This document shows positions 21,815 to 35,845 of a stretch of 64,000 nucleotides of DNA, piece after piece. The notes beneath the pieces are model-generated. The model made no database searches and had not been told where the DNA came from. It saw only the letters and a list, made by a program, of their open reading frames with translations. Numbering within the stretch: the first letter of the stretch is position 1; the number at the start of each line of letters is the position of its first letter. Made by a program: the position numbers and the translations under genes. The DNA is from Marthasterias glacialis (Eukaryota; Echinodermata; Asteroidea; Forcipulatida; Asteriidae): positions 4,146,256 to 4,210,255 of the forward strand of contig OU452230.1 of assembly GCA_911728455.2 (NCBI GenBank), read 5' to 3'.

Positions 21815-24800
21815 ATGAATGGCCTCACAGTCGGTGAATTGTGCTGCTTGTTTTGCTGTCCGCCATGTCCGTCTCGCATCGCGGCCAAGCTGGCTTTCTT
21901 GCCACCAGAACCCACTTACAATATCGTTACGGATGAAACTGGCAGTAAAGGCACCCTGAACCTGACAGAGCGAGCAGAGTGGCAGTATTCGGACCGTGAA
22001 CTTGAATCCATTGAGGTGTTTTACACCCGTAATAAACGAGGAAACAGGACAGCATGCATGTTTGTACGCTGTGCCTCCAACCCACGTTACACTGTTCTTT
22101 TTAGCCATGGTAATGCAGTAGACATTGGGCAGATGAGTAGTTTCTACATAGGACTTGGTTCACGAATCAACTGCAATATATTTAGCTATGACTACTCTGG
22201 ATACGGGGCCAGCAGTGGCAAGCCTCTGGAACGGAACCTGTATTCAGACATCGACGCCGCTTGGCAAGCCCTCCGTTCTCGTTACGGGATTAGCCCAGAA
22301 AGCATTATCCTGTATGGACAGAGTATTGGTACAGTGCCTACGATAGACCTGGCAGCACGCTATGAATGTGCCGCCGTCATTCTGCATTCTCCTCTGATGT
22401 CGGGGATGAGAGTTGCTTTCCCTGACACCAAGAAGACCTGGTGGTTCGATGCATTTCCAAGGTGGGTACTGAGTAGCTTGTGGAAGGGAGAATGATTTGC
22501 AATTATGACAAAAGTCAACAATTAGTTCGCTCTGCAAATTATTGACAAATTTACACTTTCATTTGAAAAATGTATCTGGAACCTCAAAAAATGATAGTCC
22601 ATAACGTGCATAGTTTTCAAATTGCATTTTTGTGTGTGAGTAATCATTTAAATTTCTTACAAACTTGCAGTTCTAACAAAATTTGTCTGACTTTTTGTGT
22701 TTTTAGGTATAATGTTAATTTGGCTAAAGTGAACATCGCTAAAAACATGAAAAAAAGCATAAAAATGTGTTTGTTTGAAATTATCTTAAAAAGCTATAAT
22801 TTAAATAGAAGGTGCCGGAACATCAATAACATTGTAAATGACAATTGCATTATCACCAGGCATGCCCTGCCTGCCCAGTAAAGAGTGATGCAGAGCAAAA
22901 AGAACAAAACAAACTTTAGTTAAAAAAAAAAAATAAATAAATAATACCAGTTTTATTTGTGCAGCCAATATGCATCTGTACTGAATCAATCATAATCAAC
23001 CAGTGCACTAAAAACTAAAAATCCTTTCAAAATGTTTGAAAAGGGTTGAAAGACCAACTCCATCAAAATCAACCAAATGTTTCAATCTGGTGTTGTACTG
23101 GATCAATCGAAATCAAGCAAAACCAGCCGATTGATTTGATGGATTTGGTACCTTTAGGGGTAGACACACAGGGGCCGAGATGTGTCCTGCCCAGTAAGAG
23201 GGCTAGCAAAGGCACCCTTGCAGTACAACAGGCAATATGCAAAACTTGATTTTGACACTCTGTAATGGAAGTATCCTGATAAATTTATTCTGTTCAAGAG
23301 ATACATACTTCACTTTTGCAGATGAAAATACCTCTGGTATGATGTAATGAATGATTCCATTGATATGCAAAACAAACTTCAATAGTTTAGAGACGGTGAT
23401 CACTATTATTATGAGATCACATTGGGACTAATTAAATTGTCCCAATTGTCTTTGGTAAGAGTATTAATGTTTTTTTTAATAATCCCACAGGCCAGCCTGT
23501 GTGCTTCATTTTTGAAAGGGCAAGGGCACCCAGGCATTGTTTTCCTTTGCTAAAGGGCACCTCTATGAGGAAATTGTAAATTTCTTTTGGAACATTCCAA
23601 TTCATTTGCAGTCTTATTTTAACTGGGTGGCCTCCTTAGTTCAAAAACTGCTTTCCTCAAGGGCCATTTAAAACAATAAAATACTGTAAAACAATTAATG
23701 AAAGTAACAGTTAAAACAAATACAGTTGTTAAATTATAACCACCAATTAATTGAAACTGTTAAGGCGAATTATAAAAAAATATGTACAAGAAAAAAAGAA
23801 AACACCAAGGCAGTGGCTAGGGGCAAGGAGACAATTGCCTCCATTGCGGCTCTAGAAGAACAAAAACAACACAACACCATATTGATTAAAAATAGGAGGT
23901 CTGCAGGAGCCATTGTCATTAGAGTCTTTGCCAAACCAGGACATACACCATACAATGTACACAATATATTTATAGTCGGTATCGGTTCCATGTGCAATTT
24001 TTATAGGTCTCGGCTGCTGGTAAAAAAAAAACCATCCACTGCAGGGTTTTCCCTTTAACTTTTTCAGTAACTAGCCAGCAGGACTAGTTAGCTTGTCATT
24101 TCACTGGTCCGCCAGTGTTTTCACTGGTCCATATTTCATACTAAAACGGGACTTGAATTCAACTCTGAACTAGCCAGCCGGACCACTTGGAGAAAATTTT
24201 CACTGGTCCTCAGTTGTTCTAACTAGCATTTGGCCAGCAGACCACTGTTAAGGGAGAATGCTGCACTGAAAAGCAAGAATCCTAACTTGGTAGAGGAATG
24301 CACTTTAAGTGTACGTACATGTATAATGAAAATAAACATGGACTGGATATTAATACTCAGTTCAGACTTATGTACATGTACATGTATGCAATTTACATTG
24401 TGCATATTTTTAAAAAGACATCAAAACAGATAGTGTTAAGGATAACTTTAAAACATAGATTTGTGCCCAAATGAGCACTAAATATGCAAAAACACATTTT
24501 GACAAGTTTTGACAAGGGGAGGATGGAATAGTTAAATACTCATAACCTGCATAATACATTTACTCTGCTTGTATTACCTGTCCTCGGAGGATAGAGGTTG
24601 AACTAACTTCCTGTCTTCAAAAGCCAGTGTCTTAAAGACGTAATGGTTTTTTAGTCTTGAGACTAAAGGAAGTGTCTTAAAGACGTAATGGTTTTTTAGT
24701 CTTGAGACTAAAGGAAGTGAATGTGTGAGTGTCAACACAGTACTACCTGATGTACATGTCGAGAATGAATTAATCAAGTTGCCGAACTAAATCCCCATTG

Positions 24801-27800
24801 GAACTTATGGAGGCACACTTTAATGTGTACATCTCCATGGAATCCAAAGGTACATCGGAAAAAGTAAAGAAAGTGGATTCTTGTAGGTCATGTTTGTACT
24901 GACATGACTGATTGATGTCAGTCATAATACATTTTATGTACGTGTACGTATGTACCTATCATGTACACTGTATGTGTGTACATGTATATGGTGTGCCCAA
25001 CCACCAGTATCAACATTCATGTATACATGTATACTTCATAGAGGTTAGTAGGTACATGTATGTGCAATACAAGCTGGTTCTTTTTTTACACAAATGTTGA
25101 TGCAAACTTAGAGCAGTGTGACACTTAGTTTTGCAGTAAAATGTCACTCTTTGGATGTGTAGACATTTAACAATCCACGTGTATAATAAATAGAAACATG
25201 CAGTTTTGTTGATTGTATTTGTTTCAAGCTCATGGGCACTTCCCTGTTAATTCATACATGTGTACACGTTATTGTAAGTTTTACAGTATTGGAGAAAGCC
25301 TGCAATATACATGTAGACAGTTTTTCTTGGGCTGGAGAGTGCAGGTGACAGGTGTGTGATTTCTCAGGATTTTGTCCTGATTTCACGACTATCTCAAAAC
25401 CCCCTGCAGCTTTCACATTTTCTTGAAAGGAGAAAGCAGTCACTAAACATGCTAAAGGGAGAAAGAAATAGTCCACATTGTGTCCAAACCTGTAGTTTTG
25501 TCTTTCCAGTGATGGGTAGTCTGTTATCTGTAAACCTCCTTAATTGTAACATCTGGGAGGTTCGGGGTCTAGACTAAGGGGAAACCCAGGCCCGCAAGCC
25601 ATTTTTCAGGAATGTTTACAATCTCATCCCTGCGATTAAAGGGACACATTGACTTCAGATTGGGCGCTTTTGGACTATAAAAAGCATTTGTTATGAAATG
25701 ATAGCTGGAGAGATATTTTAAAAGTAGAATATAAGTATTCACATAAATAGGGGGCCTAAACCGGCCTATCCCATGATATTGTGTGGTTTTTGTTTAATTT
25801 CGTGATAGAACCCGGTCCGCCATTTTGTAGAACCAAATTTTTGACTCCACAAAATGGCGGACCGTGTGCAGAGTGTGGTTCCGCAGGTTCTATTTCCAGA
25901 GGCAAATGCATGTTTTTTGAATCACTACTCACTAATCACAACATGTTTTATTCCATGATCAACTCTTAGAAAGGATAAAGCAAAATTTTACGGGATATGA
26001 AGGCATTGTTGTTTGTGTCCCTTACATGTACATGTAAATGGTTGTTGTTATTATTGCACACTGTAGCACTAGACTTAAAGACTAACATTTGGAAAGTCCT
26101 GTTGTATAACAGTGGGATGTTTTTTTTTCTTTTTTTCTTGTATGTGGATTCAATATCGTACAGTGTACACTACATGTAGGTTATTATTACAGAAATGTAT
26201 TTACATGTAAAACATTAATAATGACAAGGCAACTTACAATATTAGTAATCATTTACATGTAACACATGTCAGAAAAGGTGTAACCTATTCACACCATACA
26301 TGTACATGTGCATACATATGAACACCTGTGTACAGACTGCTGTATTATGTATTGTAGTGTATCTGTTGATATCAGACTCAAATTATGCATACAGTTCACT
26401 TGTGGTCAGGAATAAATCGGTGAATCACTCCCAAGTGATACTGTACTTTGTATATGTAACCATTTACTGGAAAGTATTTTACCATCATCAGCCTACACAG
26501 TGTGTCCACAAGTGCTCACATGGAGGACATGTGTGTTGTGATCATCAGCATGCATTGATGCACCATAATAATGTAAATGACTCAGCCTGAGGTCAGTGAG
26601 TCACTGACCCTCAGAGAATACACTCTGGGAAAGAGGTGGTTTATGTTTAACCAGTGTGTACACTCTGAAGCTGTCAAAATACAGATATCCAGTCTTGTAG
26701 TTAATAAGGTGTGTTTTGGGTTGTTGGTTTAGCAACTTAAAAGACACAGTACAGAACTTGTCAATGTAGTTCAAAACATATTATAACAATAATAATAATT
26801 TAAGCGCTGTATACCCACAGTATACATGTATGTATTTTCCCGAGTTCTGTGAAAAAAAAAAAAAAATCCACAGGCATATTACTCGGTTGGGATTCAAACC
26901 CAGGACCTTGTCTTACCAACTAGACCACTGAGATTGCCGATATGTACAGTTGTATCTGGGGCCTACATGTTGACAGTTACTGTACAATGCACATGTAATG
27001 TGTACATACATGTATTATAACATGTAAATTCATACTTGTGTAATTTTGTTTTTGCACATGCATGTACTGTACTGTCAAGTGGTGACATTGGTGCTCTGAT
27101 GTTTTCACTTAAAAAATGCAACGAGAAGCCATTTTGAAATTGATCAGCGCGTACTATACAATACGTGTTTACATGTAAGTTGACCATGTTGTGGAAAGGA
27201 TTGAAGCCATTAACCAGTCCTTACAATGTATCATCCTGGCAGTGAATCATTCTCACTTGATGCCTTTAGCAGGCCAGATACTTCACGGAGGCAACGAAGG
27301 CAATTGCCTCCATTGCCCCTGGTCATTGCCTTGGTGCCCCTTGAAATATTCCAATAGAAATGTAGAATTTCCTCATAGAGGTGCCCTTTATCAAGAAGAA
27401 AATGCCTCGGTGCCCTTGCCCTTTCAAGAACAAAGCATACAGGTCTGCTTTAGTGTACATTACAGAGTACCGATGTACAGTACACTGTACATGTACAGTA
27501 CATGGACGTTCACAGTTTACATTTGTGCATTTGCATCAATATGAGGACTTTCTTTTGTTCCTTTAACTTAACACTCTCCCATAAGACTAAGCGCACAAAA
27601 TAAATGTGAGGACAGCATTGTTCCCATTGCTTTCCTTTGTTCTGCATGTCCCCACTATGATTACAGTACCATGACATTGTACAGTGCATATGTACAGTAT
27701 AGACACACACGTAAACATTTGTACTGTACAGTGTGTGGTATTATACCTGCATGTAGGTACCTGTACTAAAGTTACATTTGATTACAAAAAGTGATTGTAC

Positions 27801-28567
27801 ACCGGAAATACAACTTGCTGAAGGCAGTTAAACTCCAATAAAAGTGAAGCATGCGGTTACAGAGCTTGTTTTGTACATTTTAGTGTTGGTACTGTAATGT
27901 ACATGGTACTATGTAGGCCTATAAAAGGGGTTGGAAAATGCGTTGTATAATGAACAGTGATTTCATCAAATGATTATCAGTTACAAATCTATTATGTTAA
28001 TGTACGTGGATGTGAAATGAATACTTTCTTCATATCAATTTATTTTGACAGTACTCTTTGTTTGCTTAACAATTCTTGTCACGAATAACCAATAGGTATA
28101 CATTATTTATACGTAATAATTTTTAAAAGAGGCAAAACTAATTTAACTTCTATGTCATCAAAGACAAGCAAACATGGAGTGATTTGTAACTGCATTTAAA
28201 TAATGGGATGATGATAGGCGTTTACTTTGAGAAGTAGACTGTTGTTTGTCAACAACAGTTGACAAATAATGTACAATATGGCTGTACATGTACATGTATA
28301 TCAGGCTGAGTCCATTTATTTTGAACTTTTCTTATTGCCCGCAGTATCGACAAAGTGTCAAAGGTGACATCTCCAGTTCTGGTAATCCATGGCACTGAAG
28401 ATGAAGTCATTGACTTCTCACATGGCCTGGCCATCTACGAGCGCTGCCCGCGCACTGTGGAACCGCTGTGGGTGGAGGGCGCCGGGCACAATGACGTCGA
28501 GCTTTACGGACAGTACTTAGAACGTCTCAAGCAGTTCATCACTCAGGAATTACCGGCGATGGCATAA
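21815..28567 (+). CDS. ABHD17: ABHD17-family alpha/beta hydrolase (protein depalmitoylase), complete, 2 exons
   Basis: Two coding exons, 21815-22461 and 28345-28567, join at an AG-T codon after AFP to give 289 residues, close to the 288 of vertebrate ABHD17B. ABHD17 enzymes remove palmitate from membrane-bound proteins such as N-Ras and PSD-95 at the plasma membrane and endosomes. The N terminus has a cysteine cluster at 10-18 (CCLFCCPPC), which in the family is itself palmitoylated and gives membrane anchoring. FSHGNAVD (about 96-103) matches the family oxyanion region. The nucleophile is Ser170 in GQSIG, the acid Asp235 in [10 protein letters not shown] and the base His264 in [10 protein letters not shown], the same numbering as ABHD17B. 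The start has an A at -3, and the stop is TAA at 28565-28567. The 5.9-kb intron is rich in ACATGTA motifs. Vertebrates have three paralogues (A, B, C); this may be the single ancestral type, so no letter is assigned. Confidence 0.95.
24626..24715 (+). repeat. Exact tandem duplication of a 45-bp unit
   Basis: Two identical 45-bp copies in direct tandem; each contains the palindrome TTTAGTCTTGAGACTAAA. The identity implies a recent duplication. Confidence 0.9.
25814..25863. repeat. Hairpin, 15-bp stem
   Basis: GGTCCGCCATTTTGT and its exact reverse complement surround a 20-base loop. A weaker outer pairing (ATAGAACC near 25806 with GGTTCTAT near 25885) suggests a small foldback element. Confidence 0.6.
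26868..26945 (-). mobile_element. tRNA-derived SINE head
   Basis: The minus strand reads a tRNA-like A box (TCAGTGGTCTAGTTGGTAAG) and B box (GGGTTTGAATCCCAAC), followed by ATGCCTGTGG and a short A/T run. The tail word resembles family 1 at 56339. Intronic and degenerate. Confidence 0.6.
27270..27450 (+). repeat. Dispersed repeat E, copy 1
   Basis: Shares CTTCACGGAGGCAAC, GGCAATTGCCTCC, a GTCATTGCC block and a GCCCTTGCCCTTTCAAGA end with 61300-61412, in opposite orientation there. Parts recur near 23510-23580. It contains the small palindrome GGCAATTGCC. Nature unknown. Confidence 0.55.
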
Positions 28568-30290
28568 AAATGCTGACTCTTCTCAACATTTTCTATCGAC
28601 GAGTCGGACCAAACTCTGAAATTCTGTCGTGAACTCTTTACAGGATGAAATTCTCATGCGTGAATGTGAATTGGTTGGTCCCCATCGCTGAAACCTCATC
28701 CTAAAGCCTGGTTCGGACTTGAAGGGGGTGACTGCTATCAAGATCATAGCAGGCCTGTGGCAGTACACATGAGGGATTATGAACTCTAACCCAGCTATTT
28801 CCTGGCCGTCACAATATAATAATGACGGCGCAGATTGTGATATGACTGGCGGTGTGTGCCCTTGTTCACCATCTGGGTTTACAATTCATACATGTAGTTC
28901 CGCGTATGTACAGCCACAGGCCTGATATGATCATGACGACAGTCCCCCCTTTAAAACGGACATCAAATGTAAAGCAAATTGTGGCATCAGAAATGTGACT
29001 TAGCACAACAGTGTGTCTAAAAAAAAAATTCACGATTTTGACGTCACATCTGTATGGCATTTACATATGTGTCCGTCAGTACAAACCAGGCTTACATGTA
29101 CGTACATGTAAACTACCTTGAGATCTTGAAAAAAAAAAACTATTTTCATATTTAAAGGGGAAAGCAAGATGTTTTGGAGTGTACTGTTTGGCTTTTAAAA
29201 CAAAAAGCTTCCTTTAACATTTAGTGTATACTACAGTACAAGGACCAAACCAATGCAGCATTATGCAGCTTTATAGCTCAGCTTTCTTAGTAGTTTTTCA
29301 GGGGTAAATAGTTCATTTATTACGGTGGCAATACTTGATGCTTTTAGATTTCACAGTATCACACTGTCATCACGTAGATGTGTAACTCTCACTGTATTAG
29401 GAAATGTCTAAAATGCATTATTCTCTTTTTGTAGGTATCAGAACTTTCACTAATTCTTTCAATTAGACTTGAAGGCGGACCCAGCACTAATTTCTTCGCC
29501 CAGTATTTACTTATCAACTTGAAGAACGCCTTTTTTGTGTGTGAGTGTGCTTCAAGCGTTTTAAGTGTAAACTAATTTGTTCAAATTGTGTGACAGGATC
29601 AGAAGCCAGTTTGATTCACCTAGAATGGAAAGTGAATGATTTAGTCACACAGATTAGTTGATTACACAGCGCCTATTATACATGGTATCATTCAGTGGTA
29701 TGGAAATTATTATGATCAGCTTTGAATGCCAATTATTGCGCGCTTGACTTGCCCCATTGCATTACTTACGTATGTACATGTACGCACGCACAATAATAAT
29801 TGCCACTGCATCTACAGTAGGAATTGCCCCTTCGCTTTCATTCTCGTTCCATGATCTGCTCTCGGCTGCATAGGCAGTCACAGCTTGTGGATAACCCTTC
29901 ATTGAAATTGAACAAGGCTGCGGCAGATCACTTCAAAGGCTGCTAAATGTTCACAAGCCGACAGTTATTACAAAAAGTCATCATAATAATAACTCGAAGC
30001 CGCACTCTGCTGGTCAGAAACGCCAGAGCTTGAGTTTTGATGCAGTCGTTGCTCTATGGTATACCTAACTGCAACATTGTGAATCATGTAGTGCAGTTAG
30101 TTTTTTTTTTTGGTGGCTTCTGGAGTCAAACCTTTGTAGACATGATTATACCTGAAGGAGGCAAGAGGAACCATTCCTCCATTTCACTAGCCAATGCCCA
30201 GGTAACCCTTGGAAATGTGTTCTAATAAAAACTCGTTTCTCTTTTAGAGGGCCCTTCCAAAGAAGATGAAGAAAAAAACAAATATTGACC

Positions 30291-30703
30291 TTAAAGGCAT
30301 GGTATACATTTGGTATTTGGAACCGTAGGTTTGTTTCAATCCTATTTAGTTGTAGATATATACCATAAAAAGTGACCTCTCTGAAAAATTTGTTGCAAAA
30401 GATTGAGATATCGGCGAAAATCTTGAGCGGTTACTTCCACGCAGAAGGATCCGAAAATGCTGAAACTGCATGTTTTTCATTACGTGAAAAAGGCTTCATG
30501 CCTGAAGCATTTTTCAGATTCAGATATGTTAGCGAGATTTTTTTTCTTCTCAAAAACTACGTTACTTCAAAGGGAGTCCTTTCTATTTCAAGAAATATTT
30601 CAAGGAAAGTTTACTGCCATCATAATCTTTACACCATGTAAGGCATATGTAAATCTATGAACATGTTTGTTTTTCCTTTACCAATGTTGAGCTGGGGCTT
30701 TAA
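30291..30703 (+). mobile_element. MITE-like family B, copy 2
   Basis: Begins TTAAAGGCATGGTATACATT and ends GGGGCTTTAA. Matches copy 1 through TTGGAACCGTAG, the TTGAGATATC/GAGATATCGG block and GAGCGGTT, and matches copy 3 over its 3' half (ATTTCAAGGAAAGTTTAC, CCATGTAAG, CAATGTTGAGCT). No coding capacity. Confidence 0.6.
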
Positions 30704-33043
30704 ACAGGAAAAAATTCCTCCCAGCCTCAGTTTGAACTTTGTTTTTTGATCTGTGAACTTTAAAGATGGAAGCACTATGACAAAACCTATGGACAGTCGT
30801 CACTCTATTGTACAAGGAAAATAATACTCATTATCTGCCAAGGTTCTGTCTGTTTGTATGTGGCCAGAAAAAAAAAGTGTTTATTTCTAACCTTTTTTAC
30901 CATTTTGTGGGTCAAATGATTGAACCTACATGTAAATCTTGTGAAGGGGGAAGGGCAAAACCTCTTAATTGTTCGCAACTACATTGTATTTCTAAGGGGT
31001 GACTGGGTAGCCCAGAGGTAAGCCCAGAGGTAAGCCCTCTATATTCAAAATAATTTGGAACAAGCAGAGAAGTCGAGCATCACTCTGAATGATGTAGATA
31101 ATGCCAAAGTGTTAGAATGCCTTAGAACATAATAGACCAGGAGTAGTTAAGTGTTTACCAAATTAGCATGGCAAAAAAAAAGAAGAAGAAGAAAAAAACA
31201 TTTAAGAAGCAAACTTTGATTTAGGTGCATGATAATCATTTGCAACGCAAAACCTTTAAAATGGTCAAACAAACGGTCCATTGTGGCCTGATGTATTTGT
31301 ACAATATATTCGCTTAGTAAGTTAAAAACATTAAATGTACATGTAAATAAAATGTACGTACCAACAAGTATGAATTGTATTCTTTAGAAATAACTATACA
31401 TTATCAATTTAAAACTACAATTGGACATAATAGTGTGTACATGTGCTGTACTGGTACAGTTTGTGAACAGTGTACATAAATGAAGAGATGATGCATGGTG
31501 TACATAATGTGAAGTTCTGTTTCTGATGTCCAGCATTCTTCATCTCCAAGTCACAGGGAAAAGTGACAGGAAGATGTGAATACACAGTAAAGGGATGTAA
31601 GCTGAACTTCGTTATTGGTGGTTTAATTATTTACCCGTACAGTTGTCTTAACAATAAATCAGTCGGTTAAAAAAATACTCCGAAACTTTCCAGTTAAAGG
31701 TAGTTTCACACTTTGGTGGTGACCTCAAAAAGAAATTGTGCGATTTTTATCCGAAAGCCTATTTTTGATAGATAGTAATAGTATAGTAAGCATCCTGCGA
31801 AATTAGAAATCAATAAAAGCATTTCGCCTACTAGTGCAGGCGACTTTTATAAATTCCCGTGGTGTCCGTTTGGATGCTGCCCCTCGTTACGGCCAGAGAT
31901 GCGGTTGGTACCCGCTGTCACCTCACTAAACGTAGATGGATTCGACACTATTTATTTATTTTTTCAATAAGTAGGCACTGTATTCAACTGAAACTCTCAC
32001 AGGTAACTTTTATATAACTTGATAATTTTGCCTGTAAATCGGCAGTACGTTGAAAAAAACAAAAAAAAACAAACCGATGACCCCACCATCAATGTAACAT
32101 CCTTTTGTTTTGTTTTATGTAAAAAGAAAAAAAAAATAACTAAAACAAACGGACCAGTCTTTTCACAAATCGGCACATGGACATACATTTACAGATGAAT
32201 TGCTTGTGAAGTGAAGCAAGCATGGTGGCCTATTTTGTGTATAATCAAGAAAACTCCCCTTTTCAAGAAAGTAAGGTGGTCAAATCAACTTGGAAACTTT
32301 TGTTTTAGCCAAACGTATTAATTGTTTAATCATTTAATTATTATTAACAATTTATTTTAATGTACAGCTTACATCCTTACGTTGTGTCCATCTCTGTTAA
32401 TGACAATATAATGATGGTTCTTATGTAATACTTCATGTACAGGTGCCAGGCTATTTTAGTCTTCCCAGGCTGGTCTTTGCAGGGAGGACAAGATGGCTGC
32501 CCCTTTATAAGGATGCATTGTTACTTTTTTATCTTATTTAGAAATGGAGAAAACAATTCTTTCAAATTAGACCGAAACATTTAATGCACCAAAATGACTG
32601 GGTGTGGATGTGCTCTGTACATAATTTCCCTCTCAGTTGTAGTTGATTTCATGTATGTTGTTGACATTTATGACTGTTGAAAAAAAATAATAAAAAATAA
32701 ATAATGATAAAAAAAATAGGACGTAAAAAAATCTCATTTAATTGTGATTTAGAATTAGAACGCTATTTTTATGAGGACATATAAACCTGCAAATGACTGA
32801 GACGATGGGATGTCTTTATTAAATAATATATAAAATTATCAAGAAAAAACATGTTCGCAATAATTGCAAACTAAGAAAATCTTCAAAAATGTGGGTATAC
32901 GTTTCGACTGCCGAGAAAGATGTAGAAAGGGGTGTGGTGTTCAAGTCTTGCCGTACTCCCTTAAGAAAGATAACCACTATTTTTGTTGCATTCATTTTGT
33001 GCAAACAGAGTCCCGTACTTAATGTTCATATTTTGTTGATATA

Positions 33044-33045
<2 letters not shown>

Positions 33046-33080
<35 letters not shown>

Positions 33081-33089
33081 GGGGGGGGG
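33046..33089 (+). repeat. Poly-T then poly-G run
   Basis: A run of more than 30 T followed directly by about 10 G. Low-complexity; the length may be affected by sequencing error. Confidence 0.8.
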
Positions 33090-33328
33090 TATATATAATA
33101 CAGTATTGTTACTAGTTTGACTAAACTGAATATAAATGTGTGAAACATACTCGGTAAATGTATTTGATTTTAACTTGTGTTTGGAGTCATTTTAATTTTA
33201 TTTGAACTTTTATGTGTTGTTAATTGGTAGGTTTGGTGCTCATGTTAAAGTGAATATCGAACGTTTAATGGTTTTAAAAGTTTCTTTAACAAACAGAAAA
33301 AAGAAGAAAACACAGTTGTGTTATGAAG

Positions 33329-33565
33329 CAAAGATTATGGAATGCCGAATGCGCAAGATGGGTTTACTGGCGCTATATCTATTGTTAAGACGTGGAATAC
33401 GCATGGGTGCATTTCAGCAAGCAAATGTTTTGTTATATCTTTGATACCGATTGTCCGAGCTGAATTATTGTTGTATCAAAAGAGTTACTTGCTAAAATGG
33501 CGTCCTGCGCACATTTCACATTTCAGAGTTCCCCATCTTGTGCCTTCGGCGCTCTATAATCTTTG
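33329..33565 (+). mobile_element. MITE family A, copy 1
   Basis: About 237 bp with imperfect terminal inverted repeats built on CAAAGATTATAGAGCGCC...GCAAGATGG. The interior includes GTTACTTGCTAAAATGG and CAGCAAGCAAATG. Same family as 35846-36079, 49611-49847 and 63325-63577. No transposase. Confidence 0.75.
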
Positions 33566-35845
33566 GTTAGAAGTAATACAAATAGTTAAGGAAAAGTCAC
33601 CTTAATTATAATTTGGATTTTACTTTTAAACAAAATAAAAGAATATCTAAGTTACAACCGGAACTCTCTGCCTGATAGATAACTATCTGATGTAAAAAAA
33701 TTATGTTGAGCATAAAATCAATCTTTATCAAAAGAAGAAACTGGGGCAGCACTTTCTGTTCTGATGGGGTAAATGCACCGGACCTACATTGAAATCTTCT
33801 TCACTCATGTTTTTTTTTTTTAAGTGTGCCAGAAATTCTAACTTCTTCCCAACACAGTTTTCAAACCCTGATTGACAATTATTATTAACAATGCTGCTTA
33901 CATCTTAGCATTGTGTCATGTATAGGCGAGGAAAATCATGAACGTCTTTCCATGAATTCTGACAGAGGAAGGCATCTTTGTCCTCGCAGCCTCGTTTTGG
34001 ATACATTGATTTAAATGGGAATCAACAAGACAACAAACGCATCATTGGCCCTATTGTATCATGTTTTGGTACGGCCCATAGTAAGACTTGATGAAGAAGC
34101 TAAAACAAAATTTATACAGCCCACAGATTCACACACTTGGGCGCCCTTAAGCGCACAATTAAGCGCTGAAATCTACAGTACTTGGTAGATGCACACTGAT
34201 AGTTTGTGTCGTGCTCATAATTTTATAGAAGATAATTTTATTTTCAAGGTGGAATTTCTCTTGTTTGTTCATGTACATGTAGTTTCTGAGTGTACCGTTT
34301 AGTTGTTTTCTTTTTACACTTTTATCAGTAATGCTTGCCATTGAGGTTAAATGGTTCGCTATTAAGTTATGTGCAGAATCATTTTGAAGGGGGCTTTGTT
34401 ATAGCAGAAAACGATGTAACACATTTTTTTTTTATTTATAAAGAGGATAACGGCTTATACCCAGTTGTACCACCATGATAAATTGAAACGTGTTGCAACT
34501 GTCGCAGACTAGGCCTGCTCAGCCTTGGTGGCTTTGTGTTCTATACAACTTGGTTTTATGGCATTGTTGAAATCTACAACAGTTGCAGCCAGGGTCGGGG
34601 TACCTAGTCACACAGCTTGGAGGTGGACGTGTGATTTTGGTACACGGCAACGCTTTGGAATTAAAAATGGCCTGAGCCGAAGTGATTAAAAATGTTGCAT
34701 GTACACGGCATTGATAATATATTTAAACCACATTTTTTTCTTGTCTTTTATGTGAACGTAGTTCTTTATAAATTGTGAACTTGGCACAAGATGTAGTAAT
34801 AAAATAAATATTATGACCTTTGATAATCGGTTAATCAAGATTGTTTCTTGTTCATTCATGCCAAAATGAAGAACTATATAATTAGTTCAAAAAAAATGGG
34901 AAATAAAATTAGTTGTATAAAGCCAGTGAACTTTACTGGGGCTGGACCAACCTTTGCTCCAAGATGCTCCAAGCAAAGCATAGCCGAAGTGAAATAAACC
35001 GTCAACAACCTGATCTTGCTAGACGTGCATTAATTAGACTTTGGCATGGAGAGAGCAATGATTAAATGGGATTTAGGCTCCACGTAATGCAGCATTGACC
35101 CAATATACCGTGAAAGTCTCACATGCCTTCGATCATTAGGGTTTGTTGAAGCGCGTGATTCTGTTTCCCTCAAAATGTCAAAGCAATGTGCGAGGGACCA
35201 AAATGTTCCCCAACATTTTCAAATACGCGCGGGACTTATTACACAGTCTATTCACATGACATCATCAGCACAAGAATTCTTCGGGCTGTTTTTTAGGAGT
35301 CTGGTTTGTGCACCTGTGTGTTTAACTGTGTGGCGTGCAGTGAGCACCTTTTAGGTAAGGCGTTAGGTGTTCGTCCTTTTCCTGTTGTTAAGTAATACAT
35401 GTAGACCGTTCCGGCTTCGGCAACAACCTCAGTTTGCGTGCATTTACACTGCACGTGAGACCGAGTTTGACCAAGGTCACATGACCAAAAGGCGTGATCC
35501 AATTGGTCAATGCGCACAGTTTGATTAACAGGCCGCAACGGTCTGTTGTGGCACACAGGCGTATCTGCTGCACGCCGCGAAGTCACATTACTTCCGGCTA
35601 AAAAAAATATCAACTACATGTATTTAATCGTCCATAAGAATTTTCTTATGACAGCAACTTATAATTTTGAGAAGATCTCGAGTCTTTGAAGATTGTGTGT
35701 AAAATACAAGTTCAGTTGTTAAACTTTCCTTACATAGGCCTACATCGTCAAAGAAAACTTTTTTTAAATTATTTTTTTTAACATGAAGAGACTCTCATGA
35801 AGAGACCAGTGAGCCGATCGTCTACCAAAGATCAAGGTTTTATAG

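Larger units (their letters stand above)
22462..28344 (+). other. ABHD17 intron
   Basis: GT at 22462 and AG at 28343-28344. Repeat content includes two 45-bp tandem units (24626-24715), a hairpin (25814-25863), a tRNA-like SINE (26868-26945), repeat E (27270-27450) and very many ACATGTA/TGTACA motifs from about 24300 onward. No embedded gene seen. Confidence 0.8.

Noticed and set aside
22570..22881. 103-residue frame after ABHD17 exon 1
   Set aside because: Lies in the ABHD17 intron, AT-rich, with no domain and no conserved motif.
35293..35613. 106-residue frame on the minus strand
   Set aside because: No recognisable domain, no splice partners and no homologous motif; length is compatible with chance.
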